Shown here: positions 1 to 5,895 of the stretch, one piece after another
How the letters are laid out: every line of letters starts with the position of its first letter
Numbering within the stretch: the first letter of the stretch is position 1
Source of the DNA: JACJXF01 sp964349045
Lineage (GTDB): Bacteria; Bacteroidota; Bacteroidia; Bacteroidales; GCA-2748055
Direction of reading: 5' to 3'
Assembly: GCA_964349045.1 (NCBI GenBank)
Contig: CAYGFI010000161.1
Span: 1 to 11,086 of the forward strand
DNA: 11,086 bases
Translations under genes and position numbers: made by a program
Notes under the pieces: generated by a model
The model's database searches: none
What the model was told of the DNA's origin: nothing
Seen by the model: the letters and a program-made list of their open reading frames with translations, nothing else

Positions 1-195
1 GATCCACTTATCGACTCTCTTTATATTGCAGGAATCCTTCCCGATAATTCAGGAATTGTTACTATTTTAAGAAAATATATCCAAGAAATCAGGTTTTATA
101 TAACTGATTATGTAATTGTCCAGGAGTCGGGAGAATTTGATTATCCTTCACACTATTTTTTAAATCACAGGGAGATACTTAATTGCGAATTGTAA
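1..195 (+). CDS. DUF3822-like protein, C-terminal fragment (5' end outside window)
   Basis: Frame 1 is open from the window edge to the TAA at 193-195 and encodes the last 64 residues of a protein. The ending PSHYFLNHREILNCEL resembles the C-terminus of DUF3822 proteins, which typically finish with a His-aromatic stretch and a Cys-Glu near the end. In Bacteroidetes that family usually lies directly upstream of rsmD, as here. The family has an actin/ASKHA-like fold by prediction and no established role. The frame overlaps the rsmD start by 13 bases, so the two genes are probably co-translated. The family call rests on a short tail plus gene order and is likely rather than certain. Confidence 0.7.
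   Translation, partial: DPLIDSLYIAGILPDNSGIVTILRKYIQEIRFYITDYVIVQESGEFDYPSHYFLNHREILNCEL
169..174 (+). promoter_or_regulatory. Ribosome binding site deciding the TTG start of rsmD
   Basis: AGGGAG lies 8 bases before the TTG at 183. A clear Shine-Dalgarno sequence is uncommon in Bacteroidetes, so it supports initiation at this rare codon inside the end of the upstream gene. Confidence 0.55.
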
Positions 196-734
196 GCGGA
201 TTATACCGGGGCAAAACCATCCATCCCCCAAAAAATTTCAAAGCACGACCCACCACCGACTTTGCCAAGGAAGCCTTATTTAATATCCTGACGAATAATT
301 TTGATTTTGAAGAGATCGAAGTATTGGATTTATTTTCCGGAACAGGGAGCATTGGATACGAATTTGCCTCGAGAGGTGCAGCTTTTGTTGAAATGGTGGA
401 AAAAAGTTTTGTTCATAGCGAGTTTATCCGCAAAACCCTTCATGAAATCGGGATCAGTGATGCACGTATCGTAAAATCAGATGCTTTTATTTATATTGAA
501 AGAATGAGCAGGCCCTTTGATATTGTATTTGCCGATCCACCATACGAGATTGAAGGAATTAAAACTATTCCTGACAAAGTCCTTGCAAGCAGGCTGCTGA
601 AAGGGAATGCCTGGTTCATTTTAGAACATGGGGCATCAGTAAGTTTTTTTGATCACCCGGCATGTTTTGACCAAAGGAAATATGGTAGCGTTCATTTTAG
701 CTTTTTTAAGAGAGAAGACGGAAGTCGGAAGTAG
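183..734 (+). CDS. rsmD: 16S rRNA (guanine(966)-N2)-methyltransferase RsmD
   Basis: This SAM-dependent enzyme methylates N2 of G966 in 16S rRNA during 30S assembly in the cytoplasm. The 183 residues match the usual family length. The N-terminus MRIVSGLYRGKTI is typical, followed by the conserved RPTTDFAKEALFNIL stretch (residues 22-36). The SAM-binding loop DLFSGTGSIGYE is at 49-60 and the catalytic DPPY tetrapeptide at 118-121. Translation most likely starts at TTG 183, because the family motif begins exactly there and a good ribosome site, AGGGAG (169-174), lies 8 bases upstream. The start lies inside the preceding DUF3822-like gene. The final residues EDGSRK are encoded by a 7-base tandem repeat that also supplies the stop codon, so the extreme C-terminus is not a conserved part of the enzyme. 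Confidence 0.95.
   Translation: MRIVSGLYRGKTIHPPKNFKARPTTDFAKEALFNILTNNFDFEEIEVLDLFSGTGSIGYEFASRGAAFVEMVEKSFVHSEFIRKTLHEIGISDARIVKSDAFIYIERMSRPFDIVFADPPYEIEGIKTIPDKVLASRLLKGNAWFILEHGASVSFFDHPACFDQRKYGSVHFSFFKREDGSRK
714..734 (+). repeat. Heptanucleotide tandem repeat at the 3' end of rsmD
   Basis: Three 7-base units run head to tail: GAAGACG, GAAGTCG and GAAGTAG. They encode the last residues of RsmD, and the third unit carries the TAG stop. Because 7 is not a multiple of 3, any change in copy number would move the stop codon and alter the protein tail. Confidence 0.75.
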
Positions 735-780
735 GATGACCCTAGTCAGGATTCGGCAGTTACCTTTATTTTACCCGAAA

Positions 781-827
781 CTCGTAACTTCGTAACTCAT
801 TAACCCATTCACTCATTAACCCGTTCA
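781..827 (+). repeat. Degenerate octamer tandem array between convergent genes
   Basis: Successive units are CTCGTAA, CTTCGTAA, CTCATTAA, CCCATTCA, CTCATTAA and CCCGTTCA, giving a rough consensus CYCRTTMA. At a coarser scale, 16-base units at 796-811 and 812-827 differ at only one position. The array lies between the convergent ends of rsmD and the cupin gene. I see no strong hairpin terminator in this gap. Confidence 0.7.
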
Positions 828-837
828 CCCTTTGTAA

Positions 838-1167
838 TTACTTTTCCTTAATCATCGTAAGCAACATCTTGAACTTCTCAACAGCATTCACTGCATGAAC
901 CACACCGCTTGGAAGAATAATGGACTCCCCTGCACTGACAATAAACTTTTTCCCGGCAATAATAATTTCTGATTTTCCTTCAAGAACCTGCACCAGAGCA
1001 TCGAATGGAGCGGTATGTTCACTTAGTTTCTGTTCTTTGTCGAAGCTGAACAGGGTAATGGTTCCGCTACTACGGTCGATTATTCTTTTGCTGATTATGC
1101 CATTGTCTGAATATTCCACTAAACGGGAGAGATTGAGAATATTCGCTGATTTGAAGTTGCTTTCCAT
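838..1167 (-). CDS. Small single-domain cupin protein
   Basis: The 109-residue protein is one beta-barrel cupin (Cupin_2 type) with no signal peptide, so it is probably cytoplasmic. Cupin motif 1 is at residues 51-64 (HTAPFDALVQVLEG) and motif 2 at 80-95 (GESIILPSGVVHAVNA, His91). The usual HxH...E metal set of motif 1 is reduced: His51 is kept, the second His position is Ala53, and there is no clear Glu. Metal binding may therefore be weak or use other ligands. The pattern EHTAPFDALVQVLEG is familiar from small uncharacterised cupins of anaerobes and archaea. The gene has its own candidate promoter (TACTTTTG, 1197-1204) and is convergent with rsmD. Substrate and function cannot be told from the sequence; small-molecule binding is the generic expectation. 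Confidence 0.88.
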   Translation of the reverse strand: MESNFKSANILNLSRLVEYSDNGIISKRIIDRSSGTITLFSFDKEQKLSEHTAPFDALVQVLEGKSEIIIAGKKFIVSAGESIILPSGVVHAVNAVEKFKMLLTMIKEK

Positions 1168-1196
1168 AGCTAATGCTTTAATTTGAATGATTTCTG

Positions 1197-1204
1197 CAAA
1201 AGTA
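1197..1204 (-). promoter_or_regulatory. Bacteroidetes-type -7 element of the cupin gene
   Basis: Read on the minus strand this is TACTTTTG, a full match to the TAnnTTTG consensus. It ends 29 bases before the cupin ATG, implying a leader of about 20 bases. I see no convincing -33 TTG at the expected distance, so it may be weak or factor-dependent. Confidence 0.55.
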
Positions 1205-1352
1205 CAGATTATCCATGCACTGCATTACTTAAAATCCCGAAAATCGCTTTTTATTTAATTAATGAATCGTTTATTCACAATACTGTGCCTTATAGTTCAG
1301 CCTTCTCCAGGTTTCAGGTTGCCTGATCCCCAAACTTCCTGATTAATCATAC

Positions 1353-1422
1353 TGTGTAAACAAATGCTCAAATTGTCCATTTTATTGAGCGCCTGAATTG
1401 AATATTTTTATTTGTTTATACA
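1353..1422. promoter_or_regulatory. Inverted 12-base sites, candidate operator pair
   Basis: TGTGTAAACAAA at 1353-1364 and TTTGTTTATACA at 1411-1422 are reverse complements with a single mismatch, separated by 46 bases. They lie about 110-180 bases upstream of the aldolase start. Such a pair could be two sites for a sugar-responsive repressor of the LacI, GntR or DeoR type, with looping between them. The regulator itself is not in the window. This is an inference from symmetry and position only. Confidence 0.35.
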
Positions 1423-1529
1423 TTTTTCAATCCTAAATTTATTACATCTAAATTTACATACCTTTAAACAGGTATCAGTAAGCCTGGAATTTCGGTTAAG
1501 AAGATTATAAGAAAATTATATAACAGAAC

Positions 1530-2669
1530 ATGAATTTAAAGGGATCAATGGAAAATGAACTTAAAAGCCTTGTTGCAATATCAAGATACTTCGGAAAATA
1601 TCCTGAATATGTTATTGCCGGGGGAGGTAATACATCGTACAAAAATGAAAGTCATCTGTGGATCAAAGCCAGTGGTACCTCACTTGCTACTATTACTGAA
1701 GAAGGATTTGCAAAGATGGACAGAAATTGCCTTAGAAAAATTGCAGACCAGAAATACAGCAGAGACCCTCTTAAGCGGGAAGCAGAAATAATAAACGAGC
1801 TATTTAATTGCGTGGCGGATAAATCTGGTTTACGACCCTCAGTGGAAACATCACTACATAACCTGTTGAATTTTTCATATGTGGTACATACTCATCCTAC
1901 CCTGGTCAATGCATTGATGTGCTCAAAAAATTCCGGAATAGTAACTCCGGCGATTTTTGGTGAAGAAGCGCTGCTGGTGGAATATTCAGATCCCGGATAC
2001 ATACTGTTTAAGCTGGTTGAAAAGAAAATTGGTGAGTTTGTACAAAAAAATGGCAAAGAACCTCAAATCATTTTCCTTGAAAACCATGGTGTGTTTGTTT
2101 CTGCAAATACCACACCGGAGATTATGAATATTTATGCGGAAATCACGAAGCGGATAAGTGAAAAAATCGTGACGCCAATTCCTTCCCCCGAATTAAACAA
2201 ACAAAAGCATCATTTTCTTAAAGTTATTAATAAAGTGAATAAAACTCATGTAGCAAGGTTTTTTCAGAGTCCCCTGATTGAAGAATTTACCACGAACAAA
2301 GAATCATTTTCTCAGGTTGACACCGCTTTCTCCCCTGATAATATTGTGTATTGTAAAGCGCATTATTTATTCATACAGGCTGATCCCGATATTCTTTTAC
2401 GTGAAACCATGAGCTTTGAAAAAAAATTTGGCTATTATCCAAAAGTTATCGCTATTGAAAAAAGCGGGATAATTTGTATCGAAGAAAATGAAAAAGCCCT
2501 ACAAACGGTTTATGAAGTATTTCTTGACATGCTGAAAATTAGTTTTTATACCCGAAACTTTGGCGGGCCAAGGTTTCTGACACCCAGGCAAATTCAGTTT
2601 ATTGATACATGGGAAGTTGAGAATTACAGAAGGAAGGTCTTTAAAACGACTGATGACGTGAAGAGGTGA
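1530..2669 (+). CDS. Class II aldolase/adducin-family protein, probable sugar-phosphate aldolase
   Basis: The 379-residue cytoplasmic protein has the class II aldolase fold, which cleaves ketose-1-phosphates using a divalent metal, usually zinc. Visible motifs are GGGNTS (31-36), ETSLHNL (106-112) with Glu106 in the position of the FucA catalytic Glu, HTHP (120-123) and ENHGVFVSAN (184-193). His120, His122 and His186 are the likely metal ligands. It resembles the aldolase half of the bifunctional RhaD-type aldolase/dehydrogenase, but it stops after about 379 residues and lacks the short-chain dehydrogenase half. The next gene is an FGGY kinase 51 bases downstream, so the pair probably phosphorylates and then splits a deoxy-ketose such as rhamnulose or fuculose; the exact substrate is not readable. 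An in-frame ATG at 1548 (MENELKSL) is an equally plausible start. Confidence 0.87.
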   Translation: MNLKGSMENELKSLVAISRYFGKYPEYVIAGGGNTSYKNESHLWIKASGTSLATITEEGFAKMDRNCLRKIADQKYSRDPLKREAEIINELFNCVADKSGLRPSVETSLHNLLNFSYVVHTHPTLVNALMCSKNSGIVTPAIFGEEALLVEYSDPGYILFKLVEKKIGEFVQKNGKEPQIIFLENHGVFVSANTTPEIMNIYAEITKRISEKIVTPIPSPELNKQKHHFLKVINKVNKTHVARFFQSPLIEEFTTNKESFSQVDTAFSPDNIVYCKAHYLFIQADPDILLRETMSFEKKFGYYPKVIAIEKSGIICIEENEKALQTVYEVFLDMLKISFYTRNFGGPRFLTPRQIQFIDTWEVENYRRKVFKTTDDVKR

Positions 2670-2720
2670 CGCTATCCTGGCCTGATAATTAACTTAAGTT
2701 ACAATCCAATAAAACTTAAC

Positions 2721-4082
2721 ATGACCGATGTAATCGCCATATTCGATATTGGAAAAACCAACAAAAAACTTTTTCTGTTTGATATTAACCTCAAACCGGT
2801 TTTGCAGATTGAGCAAAACTTTCCTGAAATTACCGATGAGAGTGGGTTTCCTTGTGATGATATTGAAAAGATCAGGATGTGGATGTTTGAAATCCTGCAA
2901 TCCATAATTAATAAAAAGGAGTTCAATATAATAGTTGTCAATTTTTCGACTTACGGTGCATCGCTTGCTTTCCTGGATGCGGAAGGAAATATGCTAACAC
3001 CGGTCTATAATTATTTAAAACCCATGCCTGTAGGTATTGCAGAAACAATTTATCAGAAATATGGCGGGATGGAGGAATTTTGTCGCCGGACCGCCTCACC
3101 TGCCCTGGGCTTTTTAAATTCCGGATTACAGCCTCTCTGGCTCAAAAAGACAAGACCAGAGATATTCAAAAAAGTGGAGATTATCTTACATTTCCCTCAG
3201 TACTGGAGTTTCCTGCTGACTGGTAAAATCACTACGGAGTACACTTCAATAGGTTGTCATACAGCGATGTGGGATTTTGACACAATGGATTATCATCCGT
3301 GGATAAAAGAAGAAAGTATTCACCTGCCAATACCAGTCACAAACAATCATACCTACAGATCCCAAAACAGTGAGTTCCCTTTTAATGTAGGAATTGGAAT
3401 ACACGACAGTTCTGCATCACTTGCACCCTATATTATCCAGAGTAAGGAAAAGTTTATTCTTATTTCAACGGGTACCTGGTGTATCAATATGAACCCCTTT
3501 AACCATGATCCGTTAACCCATGAACAGCTGGAAAATGATTGTCTTTCATACCTGAGCATAAGTCAAAAACCGGTTAAGTCATCACGTCTTTTTATGGGAC
3601 GTATCCATGATGCAAACCTGGAACGGATCAATTTGCACTTTAATGTTGATAAAAACTATTATAAACGAATAAAACTGGATGAGAACCTGATAACTAAGCT
3701 GAGCAAGACTGAAATTTGTTTCTTCAGAAACGGAATAAACGATGAATACATTGACAGAGAAATAGAATTAGTACAGTTTGAGAGTTTTGAAGAAGCGTAC
3801 CATCGACTGATCATGGATCTTACAAAACTTAATATAAAATCAATAAACTTCATCTTACCCGTTGACAACGATATTGAAAATATCTATGTCTCGGGTGGGT
3901 TTTCGAAAAATGAGATATTTATCAGATGTCTTGCAGCCGCCTTCAAAAACAAAAAAGTATTTACCTCTGATTTTAATAATTCAAGCGCCCTGGGAGCTGC
4001 ACTTGTTATTTACAGGGACTTTGGATCAGGCGATCATCCCCTGGTGGATCTGGGACTGAAAGAATATAAAGTGAAAAACTGA
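2721..4082 (+). CDS. FGGY-family carbohydrate kinase
   Basis: This cytoplasmic ATP-dependent sugar kinase of 453 residues has the actin-like FGGY fold. The N-terminal phosphate-1 motif is DIGKTNKK (9-16). The catalytic region is GIHDSSAS (226-233) with Asp229 the likely general base. The phosphate-2 motif is STGTW (249-253), the adenosine-binding motif VSGGFSKNE (390-398), and SSALGAAL (421-428) closes the nucleotide site. All key elements are present, so the enzyme should be active. The length is slightly short for RhaB, FucK or XylB. It lies 51 bases after the class II aldolase and is probably in the same transcript, which favours a ketose (rhamnulose, fuculose or ribulose-like) as substrate. 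No isomerase, permease or regulator of that pathway is in the window, so I give no gene symbol. Confidence 0.9.
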   Translation: MTDVIAIFDIGKTNKKLFLFDINLKPVLQIEQNFPEITDESGFPCDDIEKIRMWMFEILQSIINKKEFNIIVVNFSTYGASLAFLDAEGNMLTPVYNYLKPMPVGIAETIYQKYGGMEEFCRRTASPALGFLNSGLQPLWLKKTRPEIFKKVEIILHFPQYWSFLLTGKITTEYTSIGCHTAMWDFDTMDYHPWIKEESIHLPIPVTNNHTYRSQNSEFPFNVGIGIHDSSASLAPYIIQSKEKFILISTGTWCINMNPFNHDPLTHEQLENDCLSYLSISQKPVKSSRLFMGRIHDANLERINLHFNVDKNYYKRIKLDENLITKLSKTEICFFRNGINDEYIDREIELVQFESFEEAYHRLIMDLTKLNIKSINFILPVDNDIENIYVSGGFSKNEIFIRCLAAAFKNKKVFTSDFNNSSALGAALVIYRDFGSGDHPLVDLGLKEYKVKN

Positions 4083-4093
4083 TCCTGTTTTAG

Positions 4094-4240
4094 GTTTTAC
4101 GATCAGGCGATAAAATTCCAATGATCGGGCCGGTCACTTTTGGCTCAGACCATAAAACCGGAAAACAGGTTGCAAATGCAGTTAAAGAAGCAAAAGGATG
4201 GGAAGATCTCCGGGATTTGAATGGAGAAATCTGTCAATAA
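4094..4240 (+). pseudogene. Possible remnant of a periplasmic substrate-binding protein gene (C-terminal part)
   Basis: An open frame of 48 codons, bounded by TAG at 4091 and TAA at 4238, reads protein-like: VLRSGDKIPMIGPVTFGSDH, then a Lys/Ala-rich helix-like stretch. The phrase MIGPVTFG-DH resembles the C-terminal GPVTF segment of branched-chain amino acid (LivJ/LivK-type) ABC transporter binding proteins. There is no suitable start for a full protein; the only ATG (4121) gives 39 residues. I read it as a decayed gene tail. It could also be a real short ORF of unknown role or a chance open frame. The family resemblance is from memory of the motif. Confidence 0.35.
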
Positions 4241-4287
4241 TATTTTGATAAACTAAATTGATTTTTTATCTTTTTTGATTATAAACC

Positions 4288-4319
4288 TTGCTCAAAAGTT
4301 TTGCAAGTTGTATCTTTTG
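4288..4319 (+). promoter_or_regulatory. Candidate promoter of the MEMO-AMMECR1 / membrane SpeE-like / radical SAM operon
   Basis: TTG at 4288-4290 is followed after 20 bases by TATCTTTTG at 4311-4319, close to the Bacteroidetes -33 TTG and -7 TAnnTTTG pair but with one extra T. It would give a leader of roughly 35 bases before the ATG at 4360. It is the best promoter-like element in the AT-rich gap upstream of the operon. Confidence 0.4.
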
Positions 4320-4359
4320 TCTGATTAGGACAACGAGATTTAATTAAATACCTATAATA

Positions 4360-5883
4360 ATGAAAAGAATCATTAACTGCTTTCTGATGATTTCATTTCT
4401 TTTTTGTAGTGGGAACTGCAGTTTCTGTCAGTCTGAAAAAGAACTTGTTAACCAAAAACCTGTCGTTGCCGGTCAGTTTTATCCTGCTGAACCGGCTCAA
4501 TTGATGAATATGCTCAATAATTTTTTTCTGAAAGCAAAACCCGTTAAAGAGGATGGAGTAGTAATCGGGATAATTTCCCCTCATGCGGGCTATATTTATT
4601 CAGGTCAGGTTGCCGCTTCAGCATTTAACCAGGTGAATCCTGAAAAAGAATTTAAAACAGTATTTGTTATCGGTTCAAGTCATAAAATGCTCTATGAAGG
4701 AGCATCTGTTTATAACAAAGGTCATTTTGAAACCCCGCTTGGAGTTGTAAAAGTGGACCTTTCTTTAGCAAACAGGCTTATCAATGATAACAAAGTGTTT
4801 ATTTCAAAAACTGAAGCGTTCAGCCAGGAACATAGTATTGAAGTTCAGCTTCCATTTTTGCAGTATTACTTGAAAAAGAATTTTCAAATAATCCCGATTC
4901 TCCTTGGTACACAATCCGCTCCAGAAGCAAAAAAAATCGCCAAAGCCCTCCTTCCCTATTTTAATGAAGAGAATTTATTCGTTTTCAGTACGGATTTTTC
5001 ACATTACCCGGAATATGCCATTGCATCAGCTATCGATAAACAGACAGCCGATGCAATCCTTACAAAATCCCCTGAAAAATTTATTACCACAGTAAACGCA
5101 CAAACTGAAAAAAATATCCCAAATCTTTTAACCAGCGCCTGTGCATGGCCTGCCATTCTAACCTTGTTATATATGGCGGAAGTGACTCCGCATACTGAAA
5201 TTCATGCTATTGATTATATGAATTCGGGAGATACTGAATATGGTGATACAAAAAGGGTGGTGGGATATAATGCAATGAGTATTACTCTTGATAAGAAAAA
5301 TACATTGCAACCCGATAATTTTTCCCTCTCTGAATCAGATAAAAAGATTTTATTGGAAATAGCCAGGAACAGTATTGAATATTACCTGACTCATAATAAA
5401 ATGTATTCTATCGAATCCAATGGATTTGGCAATACACTTGAATCCCCCTGTGGAGCTTTCGTTACACTTAATTTAAACGGCAGTTTGAGAGGATGTATTG
5501 GCCGGATGGTAAGCACTGATATGCCCTTATATAAAGTGGTTCAGGAAATGGCCGTTTCAGCGGCTGTAAATGATAACCGTTTTGAAAAGGTCCGTTTAAA
5601 CGAAATGAAAAATATTGAAATTGAAATATCAGTTCTATCACCGTTAAAACTGATTAAATCAATAGATGAAATTGAAATGGGGAAAAATGGTATATATATC
5701 AAAAAGGGCTCAATGTCAGGTACTTTTCTTCCACAGGTTGCCGAACAAACCGGATGGACCCGGGAAGAATTCCTGGGTCACTGTGCAAGGGATAAAGCCA
5801 TGATCGGCTGGGACGGATGGAAAGACGCTGACATATATACTTATGAAGCTTTTGTTTTCAGTGAAACAGAGGTCCATAAATAG
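4360..5883 (+). CDS. amrB/amrA: Secreted MEMO1-family (AmrB) / AMMECR1-family (AmrA) fusion protein
   Basis: The 507-residue protein fuses two parts of the AmmeMemoRadiSam set. Residues 1-23 form a signal peptide (MKRI, hydrophobic core ending SFC, then QSEK, a Bacteroidetes-like cut before Gln), so it should leave the cytoplasm. Residues about 34-310 are the MEMO domain, related to LigB-type non-haem iron dioxygenases. The metal-ligand positions known from human MEMO1 are kept as His75 (SPHAGY), His108 (GSSHK) and Cys261 (TSACAWPA), with EHS at 157-159 and TDFSHY at 211-216. Residues about 325-503 are the AMMECR1 domain with its hallmark LRGCIG (377-382). The domains are usually separate proteins. 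It is first in a three-gene operon, 12 bases before the membrane SpeE-like gene. The reaction is unknown; an oxidative or metal-dependent role is inference. Confidence 0.92.
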   Translation: MKRIINCFLMISFLFCSGNCSFCQSEKELVNQKPVVAGQFYPAEPAQLMNMLNNFFLKAKPVKEDGVVIGIISPHAGYIYSGQVAASAFNQVNPEKEFKTVFVIGSSHKMLYEGASVYNKGHFETPLGVVKVDLSLANRLINDNKVFISKTEAFSQEHSIEVQLPFLQYYLKKNFQIIPILLGTQSAPEAKKIAKALLPYFNEENLFVFSTDFSHYPEYAIASAIDKQTADAILTKSPEKFITTVNAQTEKNIPNLLTSACAWPAILTLLYMAEVTPHTEIHAIDYMNSGDTEYGDTKRVVGYNAMSITLDKKNTLQPDNFSLSESDKKILLEIARNSIEYYLTHNKMYSIESNGFGNTLESPCGAFVTLNLNGSLRGCIGRMVSTDMPLYKVVQEMAVSAAVNDNRFEKVRLNEMKNIEIEISVLSPLKLIKSIDEIEMGKNGIYIKKGSMSGTFLPQVAEQTGWTREEFLGHCARDKAMIGWDGWKDADIYTYEAFVFSETEVHK

Positions 5884-5895
5884 CTTCTGTGCCCC

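Larger units (their letters stand above)
1168..1529. other. Divergent intergenic control region (362 bp)
   Basis: This AT-rich stretch separates the cupin gene (leftward) from the aldolase-kinase operon (rightward). It holds the cupin -7 element, an inverted pair of 12-base sites (1353-1364 and 1411-1422), and a near-consensus TACCTTTA at 1459-1466 that could be the -7 element for the aldolase, although no -33 box is properly spaced from it. I found no convincing coding frame or RNA gene in it. Confidence 0.5.

Noticed and set aside
920..1186. Open frame antisense to the cupin gene
   Set aside because: The cupin frame on the other strand has clear motifs and a promoter; the antisense product shows no recognisable domain.
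1263..1287. Small palindromes TGAATCGTTTATTCA and CACAATACTGTG
   Set aside because: Short stems expected by chance in AT-rich DNA, with no link to a promoter.
4080..4106. CTGATC/GATCAG stem just after the kinase stop as a terminator
   Set aside because: Only 6 pairs, a 15-base loop and no T run; too weak to call.
4376..4430. Lipoprotein signal in the MEMO-AMMECR1 fusion, using Cys16, Cys20 or Cys23
   Set aside because: None of the cysteines is preceded by a good lipobox; a type I signal peptide cut before Gln fits better.
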